Below, one piece after another: positions 1 to 11,950 of a stretch of 64,000 nt of DNA; within the stretch, counting starts at the first letter, position 1; every line of letters begins with the position of its first letter. Origin of the DNA: Filosporella fistucella (taxonomy: Eukaryota > Ascomycota > Leotiomycetes > Helotiales); NCBI GenBank assembly GCA_030077755.1, contig JAQJZZ010000014.1, positions 744,001 through 808,000 of the forward strand, given 5' to 3'. The position numbers and the translations under genes were made by a program. Under the pieces are notes generated by a model. That model did not search any database. It had not been told where the DNA came from and saw only the letters and a list, made by a program, of their open reading frames with translations.

Positions 1-71
1 AGATTGAGCAGAAAGCCACTAGGTTATGGATTGAATATAGGAACGATATTAGGGTTGATGTTCAGAGGTAG
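1..71 (+). CDS. 3' end of a gene cut by the window edge
   Basis: In the third frame the first 71 bases read open as 22 residues ending LWIEYRNDIRVDVQR and a TAG stop at 69-71. The charged, helical composition looks coding. The ending (NDIRVDV) resembles the last exon of the 2EXR gene just downstream (REIRIDV), so this may be the tail of a second member of that family. This is inference from a very short stretch; the rest of the gene lies outside the window. Confidence 0.3.
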   Translation, partial: IEQKATRLWIEYRNDIRVDVQR

Positions 72-1058
72 TGTGTGCGTCATACTGTCTAAAATAATCA
101 TAATACTTTGACTTTGTCTGATTCCCCTGTCTATTAGTGTATTTATGAAATATTTCCAAATTTTTTTCTTGAATAGAATTTAGACCAACTGCTACGTATC
201 TGTTAGATTTATTTCTTATCTAAATGATTATAGATCGAAGTGGAAAAAATTGGATCGGATTCTGGTTTCACGCTACTTTTGATATAATGATCTATTGGAC
301 ATCCTCGCCGCCCCCAAGCTTCTAGAGATGCCTCCGTTTTCCTCTGCTATCCTAATCTGTACTTTGTCAAGTTGAACCAGAGAAACGCTGGCAGTGTTTG
401 GGTTAGACACTCATGGCTCAGTGTTTTGCTACTGTCCGAATATGCAAGTGTATAACCACTCCCAAGTCCACTACCTCGTATAGCGGGATTCCTCCACCAC
501 TCCACCGGAGATGTTAGTATAGACCTTGAGAAGGCTGAGTTGTCAAGGTATGTTTTAAATCCATGTTTCAGCTTAGAAAAAGTCTCAGGAACTTGAGAAT
601 ACACCCTCCAGATTCCAAGTTCACGTAATGATTTTAATATCATTCCATGTGATGTGAACAAATTTCTTTCCAGGCCATTCCATTTGCTAATTTCAAACCA
701 CGATTATACGAGCTTTATCAAAGCATCAACCATCAAATTCTTTGCCTTTGTATTGAATTATGGAACTTCCCATCGAGTATCTTAGAATAACGAACAAACT
801 GCAATAAGGAAAGACAATGGCTGTAAGTGAGCTACATGAACAACTTTACCGCCATGTTTCTCTCCTTTGGGAACTTCAAATGAGATTCGATAAAGTGGAG
901 TACTTGGCATTGGAAGAAGCATAGATCTTCTCAACACAAATTTCTTCCCCGAACACGCCTATATACACACATGCTCCGTTGCAGAGTTTTCTAAAAACCA
1001 TAGAAAACATTCTATCATTCACCACCCTTTCCTTCCACCCTCATAATCGTTCCGCAAG
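72..1058. other. Intergenic, AT-rich
   Basis: I see no convincing gene. A 104-codon minus-strand frame at 347-661 has no recognisable features. The last 100 bases (about 990-1058) are pyrimidine-rich and look like the promoter and leader of the following secreted-protein locus. Confidence 0.5.
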
Positions 1059-1499
1059 ATGCAAACTCACTAATTTGCATTCATTGCAGCTCTTCTGCTA
1101 GCATTGCCTGCGATCGCTGTACAAACCACCAGTACCAAATTTACTGTGACGACGTCTCAATCTAAAACTTGTACAGCTACACTCCAAACAGTAATCATTT
1201 CGAAATCAAATACTTCCATAAGATCATCCTCTACTGCTACGAAGCTCACTAACACGTCGAAAACACCACCTGTAGCAACTCAAGTGTCATTCTCGCCAGG
1301 AAACAGTACCAATCTTCTCCTCAATCCAAGCTTCGAGACGGTTAACAGTTCATACCCATTGAGGTCTCCACCAGGCTGGCGAGTACGTGAGAGTTTGGTA
1401 GACACGGGAAAAGAAAGTCTTTTCATAACGTGGGAGGGTGCTTTGGGGTATACGAGGGGAACCGGTAAGAATTTCCTCCACCAATTCTCTGATAAGTGA
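1059..1499 (+). pseudogene. Secreted Ser/Thr-rich protein relic with nonsense codon in its signal peptide
   Basis: An ATG at 1059 opens MQTH and is followed at once by an in-frame TAA (1071-1073). The same frame then continues uninterrupted to 1499: a hydrophobic core FAFIAALLLALPAIA that would complete a signal peptide, a Ser/Thr-rich stalk with several N-glycosylation sequons, and a segment NLLLNPSFETVNSSYPL that resembles the start of the jelly-roll modules found in fungal surface proteins. The reading resumes with exactly the residues a signal peptide needs, so one substitution in codon 5 seems to have killed the gene. The 3' end is also short for this kind of protein. A donor-like GTAAGA near 1465 leaves open that a further exon follows. 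No GT-AG intron removes the stop. Function unknown; it would have been secreted or wall-associated. Confidence 0.5.
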
Positions 1500-1752
1500 A
1501 CCAGAAATGTACACACACTTCTATTGAATATGACCCTGCTTGTTTCTTCTGCCCCACTACCCCTATATCATTTAGTGAAGAATAGAAAACCAACAGAGAA
1601 TGGAAAGGATTTGCCTACCGTTCTCGCACACCAATTATTTGTGAGATGGACTTTCTAGGAATAAAATATTTTATGCACTTGTATATGAATATCCAGGCAT
1701 GCTTAAGCTTTTGAGAACCTGATGCCCGTTATTAAGCAACTCACTCTAATAG
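1500..1752. other. Intergenic sequence before the tandem repeat
   Basis: No gene is supported. A frame at 1575-1640 could be a downstream exon of the secreted-protein relic, reached from the donor-like site near 1465, but nothing else supports it. Confidence 0.3.
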
Positions 1753-1975
1753 AAGTTCGCCGACTATTGCAAAGGCAGCTCGCTCTATCTCAATTCGATC
1801 TATCCATGACTCTATCCGTCCTCACTCCTCACAGCGACAATCAAAGGAACATTCTACGAAACAAGTTCGCCGACTATTCCATAGAATCTCGCTCTACCTA
1901 TCTTCGATCTTTCTCTTCAACTCAACCGTCCTTACTCCTTACAGTGACAATCAAAGCAACCCTTCTCCAAAAATG
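1753..1975 (+). repeat. 110-bp imperfect tandem duplication before the 2EXR gene
   Basis: Two copies (about 1753-1862 and 1863-1975) begin with the same AAGTTCGCCGACTATT and share the order of later blocks (CTCGCTCTA, TTCGATCT, CAACCGTCC/TATCCGTCC, CTCACAGCGACAATCAAAG/CTTACAGTGACAATCAAAG). They differ by scattered substitutions, so the duplication is not recent. The second copy runs directly into the ATG at 1973, so the repeat forms the 5' leader or core promoter of the downstream gene. Confidence 0.75.
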
Positions 1976-2819
1976 GGTAACACTAATTCAGTCATCGCTA
2001 GTGACTCCAAGCAGAAGAGCTTTAAGCAAAAGCTAAAGGCCAAGCACCAAAAGATTATTACTGTGATCAAGGAGTTCCAAAAATGTCACACCAAATCGAA
2101 GGAGCTAAAGTCTTTTCACCTATTCCGCCAACTTCCTCCTGAGCTACAATTCCAAATCTATGAATATACTCTCCCAAATCGCGTTTTACATGTCGGAATC
2201 ATGGACGAAGATGCCTGGCTGGACAGATCCCGCATCCTCGCACCAACACCTGCACTCCTCCACGTTTCCCACGAGACGCGTGCATTTGCTCTGACAAAGT
2301 ACACGCTCTCCTTCCGCCGTCGCTGCACATTCCCATTCTACTTTTCTATCAAGGACGATATTCTCTTCTTCCCTACGGAGCGAGAATTCATCGCTTTCGC
2401 TGGAGAGACAAACCACCACTTCGTGGTTGCAGGAGCACGTCCAATCGAAAGAATGGGATTAAACGTGGTCATTCGGTGCCATCCATTGAGACAGGACTAC
2501 TCGGAGGTCACGATCAACATCCTGAAGCGCTTCCGCAACATCAAAGTCGGTGTGCAAGCCGTAGTTCCATTCCCACTTGCACAAGTGGAGCAGCGATACA
2601 AGAAGCATTTTGAGAATATTATCGAGCACTTACTTCCTGATCAGATAAAGGAGATTGAGGATAGGAGAGAAGTAAGTTTCCCTTTTCGTGACTTTTAGTC
2701 TACCTTGTTTGCCTAAGATGCTAATTACCGCGTGAGCAGCCTGATAAATACTTTTTGCGCAGATCCGGATCGACGTGGCTGTGAAAGACCCAGGTTCACG
2801 TGAATATTTCAGGAGATGA
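1973..2819 (+). CDS. 2EXR-domain protein
   Basis: Two exons, 1973-2671 and 2763-2819, give 251 residues. The intron 2672-2762 has a GTAAGT donor, a CTAAT branch site and a GCAG acceptor and is phase 0; splicing replaces a short read-through end by IRIDVAVKDPGS and a stop. A basic N-terminus (residues 1-45) precedes the domain core FHLFRQLPPELQFQIYEYTLP, the hallmark F-x-x-[LF]-P-x-E-[LI]-[RQ]-x-x-[IL]-[WY] signature of the fungal 2EXR family. A later HVSHETRAFALTKY matches the usual second motif of that family. 2EXR proteins are abundant in Pezizomycotina and mostly of unknown function. No signal peptide or membrane segment is visible, so it is probably intracellular. The ATG at 1973 is the first in frame after the tandem repeat. 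Confidence 0.85.
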
Positions 2820-3111
2820 AGCAGGTGGAACCTAAAGAGTTTGGATTGGGACATTTGCTTTAGTCTAGAAGAACTGCTAGACTTGGGGGTTCATCTTTTG
2901 TAATTGTGTATGAGTATAGGAGTAGACAATTAAAATGCTTCAACAAGCTATAATTTGATAGTAGATTTGAAATGTAGAAAAGTTCAATTGTCACGCGTGG
3001 CGACAAAGTCTATAATCAAAATCCAAGTTCTTCTTCGAACTTTCAAAGATGATTCTTCCTTTATTCTTTGATAAAATTGCAGAATGGGGAATCCTATTCT
3101 CCATACCCAGC

Positions 3112-3984
3112 TCACAGCTCCCCTCCTATCGTCACCGGCTCACTAATCCAGCCCTTCCTTCTTGCCTCCTGCAATCCCGCAAACCACGCCTTAGCCATCT
3201 GGTTATACCCCCTATCATTAGGATGCAACCCATCTTTCAGATCCTCCTCCGTAACAAACGCCAACATATCCACCACTATTGCCTTCGCCCCCCTCTCCGT
3301 TCTCTCCTTCACCACCCCAGGAACTGCATCATTGAACGTCTCTATCCTGCTCATCGTGTCATTGCCAGCCGCAGGTGTAAGTTGCGCTACTAGGATTAAG
3401 GCATCAGGACAAGCGGAGATACATTCATCTATCAGCGCGCCGAGACGAGCGGGCGCCGTGGGAGTAGATTGGTTGGAGGCGATATCGTTTGTGCCTGCCA
3501 TCATGAGGATAACGTTTGGTCGTTTCAAGAGGCTAGGTTTAGCAAATTGAGCGATTTCTGTGATGACTGCTCCGGGATGCCCTTCATTCTCATTATTCGT
3601 CATGTTTCCTGCGCGTAGAGAACCGATGTATGTTGTATTTGTACCATTACTATTAAGCATGGTGAGCAGATCCTGGCGGTAGCCATTTCCATCTGTGCTT
3701 GCGAAACCGAAGGTTATGGAGTTTCCTAGCGGGAGGACGCGGAGAGGTATAGTGGATGTATTTGAGTCCAGAGGGAGCGGGAGAATAGAGAGAGAAGTAT
3801 CTTGGAGAGGAGCTGCTGATACGGCTAGTTTAGTGAGTATATAGTACGAGGAGAAAGAAACGAACTCACGGCCTGCCAGAAATATCCAGGGGAGGTATTG
3901 CACCAGTTTTAGCCCGGCGGTGACAGAGAGATATAACATGATGACTAGCGATTTCCTTCCAGGCCAGGACCAGCAGCAAAGCAT
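3112..3984 (-). CDS. Secreted SGNH/GDSL-type esterase
   Basis: The frame encodes a GDSL/SGNH hydrolase of the kind grouped near carbohydrate esterase family 3. Block I is LPLGNSITFG, with Asn instead of the common Asp before the nucleophile Ser. The oxyanion Gly lies in NENEGHPGAVI, block III is GTNDI, and the catalytic Asp-x-x-His is DGLHPND near the end. The N-terminus is hydrophobic (LYLSVTAGLKLVQYLPWIFLAG) and fits a signal peptide, so the product should be secreted and could remove acetyl or acyl groups from polysaccharides. I place a 45-nt intron at 3825-3869 (GTGAGT...ACTCACTAAACTAG). Its length is a multiple of three and it has no stop, so the unspliced frame also stays open: 275 residues spliced, 290 unspliced. 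The ATG at 3984 is the first; an internal ATG 15 codons later is an alternative start. Confidence 0.85.
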   Translation of the reverse strand: MLCCWSWPGRKSLVIMLYLSVTAGLKLVQYLPWIFLAGREFVSFSSYYILTKLAVSAAPLQDTSLSILPLPLDSNTSTIPLRVLPLGNSITFGFASTDGNGYRQDLLTMLNSNGTNTTYIGSLRAGNMTNNENEGHPGAVITEIAQFAKPSLLKRPNVILMMAGTNDIASNQSTPTAPARLGALIDECISACPDALILVAQLTPAAGNDTMSRIETFNDAVPGVVKERTERGAKAIVVDMLAFVTEEDLKDGLHPNDRGYNQMAKAWFAGLQEARRKGWISEPVTIGGEL

Positions 3985-6044
3985 TCCTTATATCGACATT
4001 TTGGAATAGTGACTGAAGAAATTGAAATTACGACATCTTAACCAGAAGTCAAGAAGAAGAATATTGAAGATGATATAACCACCAACTGACAAATGTAGTT
4101 GACAAAAGAATTGGCGAAAATAACGATCGACACGATCAGACAAAGACAACTCAAAGATGGGACTCAAGATACGAATGACGACAGGAAAAAAGCTGGGGAG
4201 GAGGCTTATATCTACGCCCAGCCAGCGTAGCTCACACATCGCAAACGAGCACTTACCACAACCATGACACAGGCCCTCAATCCACCGCAAACCCAAGCAG
4301 AGAAACAGAGAAGTTTATCATCCTCCCAGATCCTCGCTCGGAATCTCTGTTTCCCTTCTTCAAAACGTCGTGCTATGATTCGTCTATTCCTTAGATGAAA
4401 CGAAAAAAGCAGCGAGCTCAGACTCGCGCTTCGTGTCTGTGACGGAGTCGCGAGAACTTGCTCTATCTCCATCGAATGCAGTATGTATGAGCACACGGGA
4501 AAATGTCTGATGAGAGGGAATGCTAGGGAAGACTTGGGAATGAGATGAGATGGGATGCTAGATATCAGGAACAGATGAGTTTTCAGCTGTTTGCTTGTGA
4601 AATATGGCTCGGATGGGTTAGCAGGCAAAGAGGGCTGTGGAGGGTGGTGAGAGGTTTGATGATGTCATTTTAGGTCTGGGATGCCTCCTAGATAGAATTA
4701 GATTTGTGCGCTGGGATGGAATGTGTAGTTGTTGCAGATTGTGACGCGATGAAGTGAGCTGCCTCGCTGCGCGCCCGATCTAAGCACCTGGGAATTAGAA
4801 AATTAAGCTTGATTCCCTCAACGAGATTTTGATTAATTTGAAATATTGAGACAACCTAGATCTACAATCTCTATCTACACATAAGTGTATAGAAAACCCT
4901 TCATTCCAAGAAAGTCAACTCCTCCTTGACTAAATCCTTGAGATGAAAACGCATTAAGGTATAGTAAAGTCACATGCTCTGATCATGTGATGCAAGCACT
5001 CTTAACAAGTTATTCAGATATAGTAAGCCACCCACAAAAAGCGTCAGGAGAACTAAGAAGTCCAAAGTCGCCGAAAGATAAAAATCTCAAACATATATAT
5101 CCTCTTCAATCCCAACCTAACCTACCTAAGTGGAGTCCATTCGCACGTGATACACCTCATCCTCCCGTCCCATCCTGATCGTCAACAAAATCCCACTGGG
5201 CAAGAAAGATCAGCACTCTGACCACAGAAATGGATCTCCCATACCCTACCTCCCTGCATAAATTCAACCACTCATACAGTACCAGACTCAGCGATCTTTT
5301 ACCGTGTGTCGGGAGATCAACATTTCTACCATGTGTTTACAAGGTAGGTAAGAATTCTCAGGCCAGAAAGGGAAGGGAGTAGCGATATTCATATGTGGTG
5401 ATCTGTTTTCAAGGATGGGTTATTTTGGTAGGGTGATGGCTGGATGTGAGAAAGATGAGGGTTTGGGTTGGTGTGATGGTGATAAGCGACGATTGATGAG
5501 AATGAGTAAAGATGATAAGATAAGAAGTTTGGAGTGAGAAATGAGGGGAGGAGATATGTTTGATATACAAGAATTGAATTCATGAATTCTATAGCTATCA
5601 AAGTAGGTTATCGTAACCAGTCGTGAAGAACAAAATGTATATACAAGAATGAACCTCCTTTCCCCTTCCCATCCCATCTCATTTCCATCCCACATGTCCA
5701 TCATTACAGGAATATAATATGCTTCCTAAAATCAGAAGAGAAGCTCAACATAACCAAAAATATCGCTATCAATTCCCACTCCCTTAGTATTGAGAGCAAG
5801 GAAGACATCCACATAAAGCTAATATAAAACGCCTTTCATCCAAGTTATCCGGGTATATGACCGCCCCTTATTTTAATCCAATAATCCAAATCCGACAGAA
5901 TGCAAACAGGTAACACAGAATGTAACTCTTCTATGACAAAACTCCCCGAAATATTCCACAGATTGCAACATTAATTTTCACTCCATATATGAACGATAGT
6001 CTTTGTAAGGCAGAATATACAAATATACTAGAGTACCCACGATT
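3985..6044. other. Intergenic region, about 2 kb
   Basis: Open frames here (for example 4212-4628 minus and 5389-5704 minus) have low-complexity, non-domain content and are not supported as genes. TACCTACC/GGTAGGTA-type motifs occur near 5117-5130 and 5340-5350. The left end next to 3985 probably holds the promoter of the esterase; the right end is the 3' region of the DUF7729-like gene. Confidence 0.5.
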
Positions 6045-7381
6045 TTAAAGTAGCCAGCTAAGCAGTATTATGAATATAGCGAGTAACCCAGCACTTGGAC
6101 CCGCTCCATTTATACTGCGTGTGCCACTATTCGTGATAGCTGCCGCGAGACTCTGGTTCACGAAGCCGGGACCACAGTTGACGTTTATTTGCATAGCGGC
6201 AGCAACGTACGTGCTCGCGAGCGCTGAACTCCGGTCTCCAGATGCGGCTTCGAAGACGGCCATTGTGTTTTTGAGACATGAATCGCAGGTCGGTTGGCTG
6301 CCGCCTACGAGACTTATGTTCAGAGGGAGGAAATAGATGTATGAATCGGTAGGATTGGTGGTGTTTGTTATCGCGTCGGCGAAACAGTATGCTGATGTAG
6401 AGGGATTCCGCAGACAGGACGCGGTGTAGAGGGGTTTGTAGGCTTGGAGACCGAGTTGGGCTTGTTGGATTAAAGGGTTTTGGGAGGTGAGGTCTGCAGC
6501 GCAGGCGGAGGGGGTGGTAATGTTTTTGGAAAAGGACGTCATTAGTGTTGAGCAAGAGGCGAAGTTTGCAGAGCAGGAGGCATCGAGGGTTTGAGAGATG
6601 CGGACGAGGGATTTGGTGGTTTGAAAGAAAGAGTTGGAATTCTGTTGGGATGTTAGATTGATTGTTTATAGGAGATGGGACAAGATAGACTATCGTCACC
6701 AATCGGGGTAATTGAGGCAATTGATATACTTACTTGGAGCAGCAGAGAGAATGGCAGGCATGCTTTGAACGAGCTGTTCGAGAGCATAGTATTCATGAAG
6801 CTCTGGCAATTCGCCGTGATATTCTTGCTGAAGCCGACATCGAAAGGGGTAGGTAGAGGACTGTTGACCGTCGTCGTCTCAGCGGTAGCAATACCGCTGG
6901 ACGTAATAGTTGGCGCCAGAGTGGAAGAGGTCGAGTTTTTTACAGCTGGTGTAGAAGCCGAAGTTGCATCGCGAGGTTTGAGATCGTCGTTCTTTGGTGC
7001 AAGTTCAAGTTCTGCGACCCAACTGTCGGGTACTGGTGGCGGACTACGATCAACAACAATGGTTCCTGACCTGGCCAAGCGAGCGAATGTTGATCCCAAA
7101 AGTTCCGAGGGGTCTGAACGGGCCTCGACCTCAACCATCGACTCCTCAATATACACGTTTGAGCGTGCAGAGGTCAATGAAATGCAACATGTAAGAAATA
7201 TTAAAAGTAAGAAATGTGATGTATGTATACGTGTGTGACGATGACGAGGTGATAGAGCTGGTTGCCAAGATGTGTGTTCGTTCCTCCGGGAATGGTGCGA
7301 CGAGGACTGTGTTGAGGCTGTGGATACACTCCGTGACAGGTACCTCTCGTTCGAAACTTTGAACTGACAGTTGTCCTCCAT
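6045..7381 (-). CDS. GPI-anchored DUF7729-like cell-surface protein
   Basis: Two exons, 7381-6734 and 6641-6045, give 414 residues. The intron 6642-6733 has GTAAGT and CAACAG ends and is phase 0. It joins SFKACLPFSLLLQ to NSNSFFQTTKSLVRISQ, as expected for the fungal DUF7729 module. Order: a polar head of about 50 residues; a hydrophobic stretch SHFLLLIFLTCCISLTSA that acts as signal or anchor; a Ser/Thr/Pro-rich linker; a Cys-rich module with regularly spaced cysteines (NCQSF, KACLPF, DASC, ASC, CAADL, SCLRN, CDSCLKN, NCGPGF); then a small-residue omega site and a hydrophobic tail GPSAGLLAIFIILLSWLL typical of GPI attachment. It is probably a plasma-membrane or wall protein; the biochemical role is unknown. 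A longer start upstream would need TTG, so the ATG at 7381 was chosen. The long polar head before the signal core is unusual and could mean a missed 5' intron. Confidence 0.8.
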
Positions 7382-10300
7382 GATGAAAGATCTTTGACTT
7401 CGAATCAACAATGACGGGTCTCGAGGTCTAAGTTCCTTATAATCGTGGTTCCAGCATCACTTGGTGTTGTTGAGTCGACAATGGATGTCGTCCCAGAATA
7501 GCGAGATCTGAATTTCCAAAGGAGATGTTGTTTGGATGGAAATCCAGGATCGATAGATGGGAATCGTCCCGTAATATCCTTCTTCCTTTGGATGTTTTCT
7601 GCCGTAAATGAAGTGATTTCGGGTGGCGGTTCCAGGTATATTCTTGGACCTTTTCCTTGGGATTTGAGCTGATCTCAAACTGGTGGGTGAATCGATGGGT
7701 GATAATTAGAGAATGAAGACGTGGTAACAAGTGGTATGACTGAGATGATGAGAGAAAGAACGAGTAGTGAGTGAAGGCGATGGTGTTGAGTGAGACTGTT
7801 CGATCCAAACACAGGTAAACGAGTGACTGTAGTTGGTATCTGTCTCTGCTCTCGATGTCCGGGTCCGGGACTTTGATTCTCCTCTCCTTATGTTGAATTA
7901 TTATATGTAGTTGGTCCCGAGGGATATGTATGCATATAGATACATATATGTATTACGATGGCCTGGCGAATAGGCAAAATGCAGCAACGGTCGATATCAA
8001 GTCATCCTCCTTCTCCTTCACCAATCTTGGGGAACGGCACCTTTTTGTTCTGCTTGCCCTGTCAATATTGGCAGTCAGTCCCAGTCCCTTGCTTCCCCGA
8101 GTGAACGGTGCAAGTGCAGACCATCACACAAACACGCAAGCAGCCATACAGAAGCCCTTGGTGGGCGCCACAACATGGGTCTAATAAGGTCTTAGGGGTA
8201 GAACATGCAGCCAATATTGAAATATTGAACGCCGCGACCCCCCAACCAAGGAAGTTCGATAACAGCCAAAGTGTTGCCGTATTGCAATGGACAGACTTGT
8301 ACAGGATTGTACCCCTCATGCTTATGGTAATTCTTGGAAGGGCAATTCTTTTTGCTTTTCTCCTGCATTTCATCTATTAACCTCGTCCATCTGACATTTC
8401 TTTACCCTCTCCCCGCGCGGGTGCAGTGTCACCACCAGCACGCCCGCTACGCCCGCTGCATTTCTCACCGGCTCACGCTTTACATCAATTTATCGTCGAT
8501 CCGACATCCGACTCCGCCTCCTCACTGCCAGATTACCATTGCAGGTTGGTGCCGGAGTTGAGATTCTACAGCGAGAGAGAAACCATGAAAGACCGCCTGT
8601 AAATAGTCAATTCTCCACTGTGATGAAGCACGACCGTCTGTGCCAGTCCGGTAGCTACACAAACACACCATGGCCATGGCAACCAGATTCGGGAACTTTC
8701 ACGATTTCACTTCGCCATTTGCGTGCTGGTGCACGAGCTACCCTAACGCCGTCAAAGACACCACCAAATAGATTTCAAGTCTACACCCAATCCAACCATC
8801 TAGAATCGCCAACATCCACTACAGGCTTCTAGATCTCTCGTGCCACGCACTTCTCACTTCCGCATGCAGAGCAGCCGCGCGAAACGAAATGAGAGTCAAG
8901 GAGAGACCAACGGCAGCCTTGCCAATCACGGTGTGGACCGGTATATATTTGGATATACCTCCCTCACCTAGTCCATAGTCTGTGCCAAAGCCAATTCTAC
9001 GCGAGGAAACCAAACCCGCTGAAGAACAGGAATCCGCATGAGAAAAAGATGGTGAAGTTATTGATAATCTGATTTAATTATATGAGTATTGATCGCGAGA
9101 GAGACGCCTCATGAAATACATGTTGCAGGAACGGGAAAAGGGAGTTTGTATTCTATTCTACATGACACGAAAACTCCAGGGACACACACTCACGCTTCCA
9201 TGCATACTCCACGCGAGCGAGCGCGGCAAGAAAAATTCTCAATTCTCGATAGGAGGAAGGATATTACCAGGCCTCATAAAACGGCACAAAACATATTCAT
9301 TAATCTACCATCTCATGCGTGTATCCATACAACTGCACAAATCCCACTGTTATCGAAAGATTTTCTCATCTGATAATACCCAACTATACCTCTGTTTCCC
9401 TGAACTTCATTTACCCCTTTTCATCCTCACCCAATTAAGGAGATGACGTGAGCTGTTACCCTTTTCCGAAGCCCCAAGAATGGGATTGGGATTCTCATAT
9501 GCGATATGGTGTGTTTTTTGGCCGATGGATGGGTTAATTAGGAGGTAGGTAGGTAAGAAGGGAAATAACTCTATCCAGCTTCACCAACCACCATCACCAT
9601 CACCTTAACATCTCACCCCAAGCCCTCGGCCCTTCACAAACCTTATTCCCCGAAGCCAAAACAACCAAAAACTATCAATACAACCTCACCCTCCCCATCG
9701 AATTCAATCCGCCATCAAAAGCCCATCTACACGCCATCATATTCGCAATCACCAACCGCCATCAAAAGCAGCCCTTCCCTCTCGCGCCGCTGCCACCCAA
9801 GGAAAGCAAATCTTACATGACGCATATATTTCTGCGCCAACGAGGTAAAATTGAGGCGTAAGCCACCAATATTTCATGCATACTGCAAACGGTGGTGAGG
9901 GAAACGCCATTTGTGGGAGACGAGCCGCTTTTTCATCTGATGTTGGTTTCTTGCTTTCTTTTGATTCGTAGATGGGGAGGGGTGTGATTTGTTGGTTGAG
10001 GTTCTACCTATTATTTTTTTTTGGATGAGCTAGATTGATTTATGGGAATGATGGGAATGATTGTTTGGATGAGTGAATAGAGATGTCAGCTTCCTTTCTA
10101 CGACCACATTTACAAATACGATCGTGATGGTTTCTATCGAAGGGATTTCTCATTTCATTATCCTCGAATGAAATACCTCCTCGTCGAGATCAGATAAGAG
10201 GGGAGATTCAACGCACTTACACTGGAGTCTCCACAGCGCCTACCCTGGGCGCAGATCAGGTCGATAATTCCTATCGTGTGTGTTCTGGTACATGTAGAAA

Positions 10301-11827
10301 CTTCGTATTATCTGTGCCTTGGGAGAGTTTCCAGTATATGCCTGATTGTATTTACCATTTGCGGTAACTTGAAATAAGGGGTATGTCACGTGATTGAACG
10401 GACAGTTTTAGGTAGGCAGGCAGTAAGTGGACATGTATAGATATTGTTCAGTTTGGAAGATACTTATTAGTAGCTTTGAGTTTCTGTGTATATAACTACA
10501 ACTACTTTGTAGTCAAGCTTTATACATGTCCTCTTTGATTTTTCCTTATCACGTGCGATACCTTTCACCTTCGTGTTAGGTAGGTAAGTTTTAGCTATCT
10601 CTATTTCTTATCCAATCCTCCTCTCTCTATCTCCAACCTATCCTCTTCATCTATCTCACGGAAGGCCAGTTCCTTACCGCCTCTCCCTCCTACTCTCTTC
10701 AGCCCCGCGTGCCCTTACCCCCTCCCATCCACAAAACACCACATCACGCAATCACGCACCTTCTATGCTATATACCGTTCCGAAACGGCTCCAATAACCC
10801 TGGTTTCACCGATACATTGCAGCAGCCTCTATTCAGTAGTCCTGAAGAGAAATAGTATAGTAGGTGAGTGATCATGGGATATTGGATATGAGATATAGGT
10901 ATGGAGGAAAGGGTTTCATTGGACTTTGAAGGGATTTTGAGTTTTGGTGGAGGGTGGGGTTGGAGAGTGAAGGTTGGATATGTACACCGCTTTTTGTATT
11001 TGGGATTATTAGATCGTGTAGAACGGAGAGGAATATTGTTCGGAGATTGTACTTATTGAATAAAAATACTTTTGTTGCTCTGTGGCTATCTTTTTATTGC
11101 TTGTATCAAGCTGAGGGGTAAGGATGGAACTCCTTAGGTTGCTATAAGATTGATACTTAGAGCTAAACCAAGTTGAAAATTATTGTACATTTCTTTTAAC
11201 CCCGAGGAGGCCTAACATAATGATTATTTTAACTTATAGAATTGTAGAGACTTTCCATTGCTTGTGAGCCAATTATCTTCAATACCCGTAACTCATGGTA
11301 ATTTGTGGAGCTGAAGGGACTGTTAGAAGAGTATTAGACTTGATAATCGCGATATGCACCGAGCATGAAGCGATGTAATTTGCGATTAAGAATCAAGGTC
11401 CATTCTTAAGTAAAAGCCGTTTCCGAATTCAAATTGTATAGTATCAGATATCTCATATTAATAGTGCTGGAAGGTGCACAGTTCTGCAACCACGCCAAGC
11501 TTTAGTCATCTGCTGAGGAGGCCAATTCACGAGATTCAAAGCCAAAAAGAACGCCTCTATTGCAGTAGTATCACTCTGGATATTTCTGCACTTATACCAG
11601 ACATCATTTGATAAAATGCAGAAAATATGACGCTGTCACCGGTTGAGAGACATGCACGTGACATAAGCACTTCACACCCAATGTAACACTCCCCCTCTCA
11701 CCCAATCATGCCCTCCCTCCTCGACTGTGCCTTTCACCTACCTTAGATCTCGCTTTCTCTCCTAGGCATTCTTTAACCTAACCCAAAGAATACATATTTA
11801 TCCCATACTCTCCTCTGCAGCATAAAA
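7382..11827. other. Long gene-poor region with promoter-like tracts
   Basis: No gene is supported over about 4.4 kb. The stretch 9580-9861 is open in more than one frame only because it is CA-rich. Around 10590-10760 there is a pyrimidine-rich block, a TATATA-containing segment near 10770-10780 and, about 90 bases later, a donor-like GGTGAGT near 10863. This looks like the start of a transcript without an obvious coding frame. TAGGTAGG-type motifs recur at about 9541-9557, 10412 and 10578-10588. Confidence 0.5.
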
Positions 11828-11950
11828 ATGCCTCGTCTCTCGCTCAAAAACCAACAAAGATCCAACAGCGCAAACCTCGATCAGTCATTTGCAGACTCCA
11901 AACATTTGTTGCACATCGACAACTCGCCCTTTTCCGAGCGGCCCTCTTGA
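11828..11950 (+). CDS. Possible small protein, 40 residues
   Basis: An ATG at 11828 follows a promoter-like pyrimidine-rich leader and an A-rich CATAAAA context. It opens MPRLSLKNQQRSNSANLDQ and ends at TGA 11948-11950. The product is polar, with no signal peptide and no recognised family. Its only support is the favourable start context and the promoter-like sequence before it. It could also be the truncated first exon of a longer gene, since other frames stay open to about 12180. Low confidence. Confidence 0.2.
   Translation: MPRLSLKNQQRSNSANLDQSFADSKHLLHIDNSPFSERPS

Noticed and set aside
347..661. 104-codon minus-strand frame
   Set aside because: No domain, signal peptide or coding-like composition, and no promoter-like context.
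4212..4628. 138-codon minus-strand frame beside the esterase gene
   Set aside because: Low-complexity Ser/Leu/Arg content and no recognisable family; it probably covers esterase promoter DNA.
7437..7808. 123-codon minus-strand frame upstream of the DUF7729-like gene
   Set aside because: Looks like transcribed leader with chance open frames; His/Ser/Leu-rich without pattern.
9580..9861. 94-codon open stretch that reads like protein (NYQYNLTLPIEFN...)
   Set aside because: A second frame is also open over the same CA-rich DNA, there is no ATG, and a spliced start near 9501 would be speculative.
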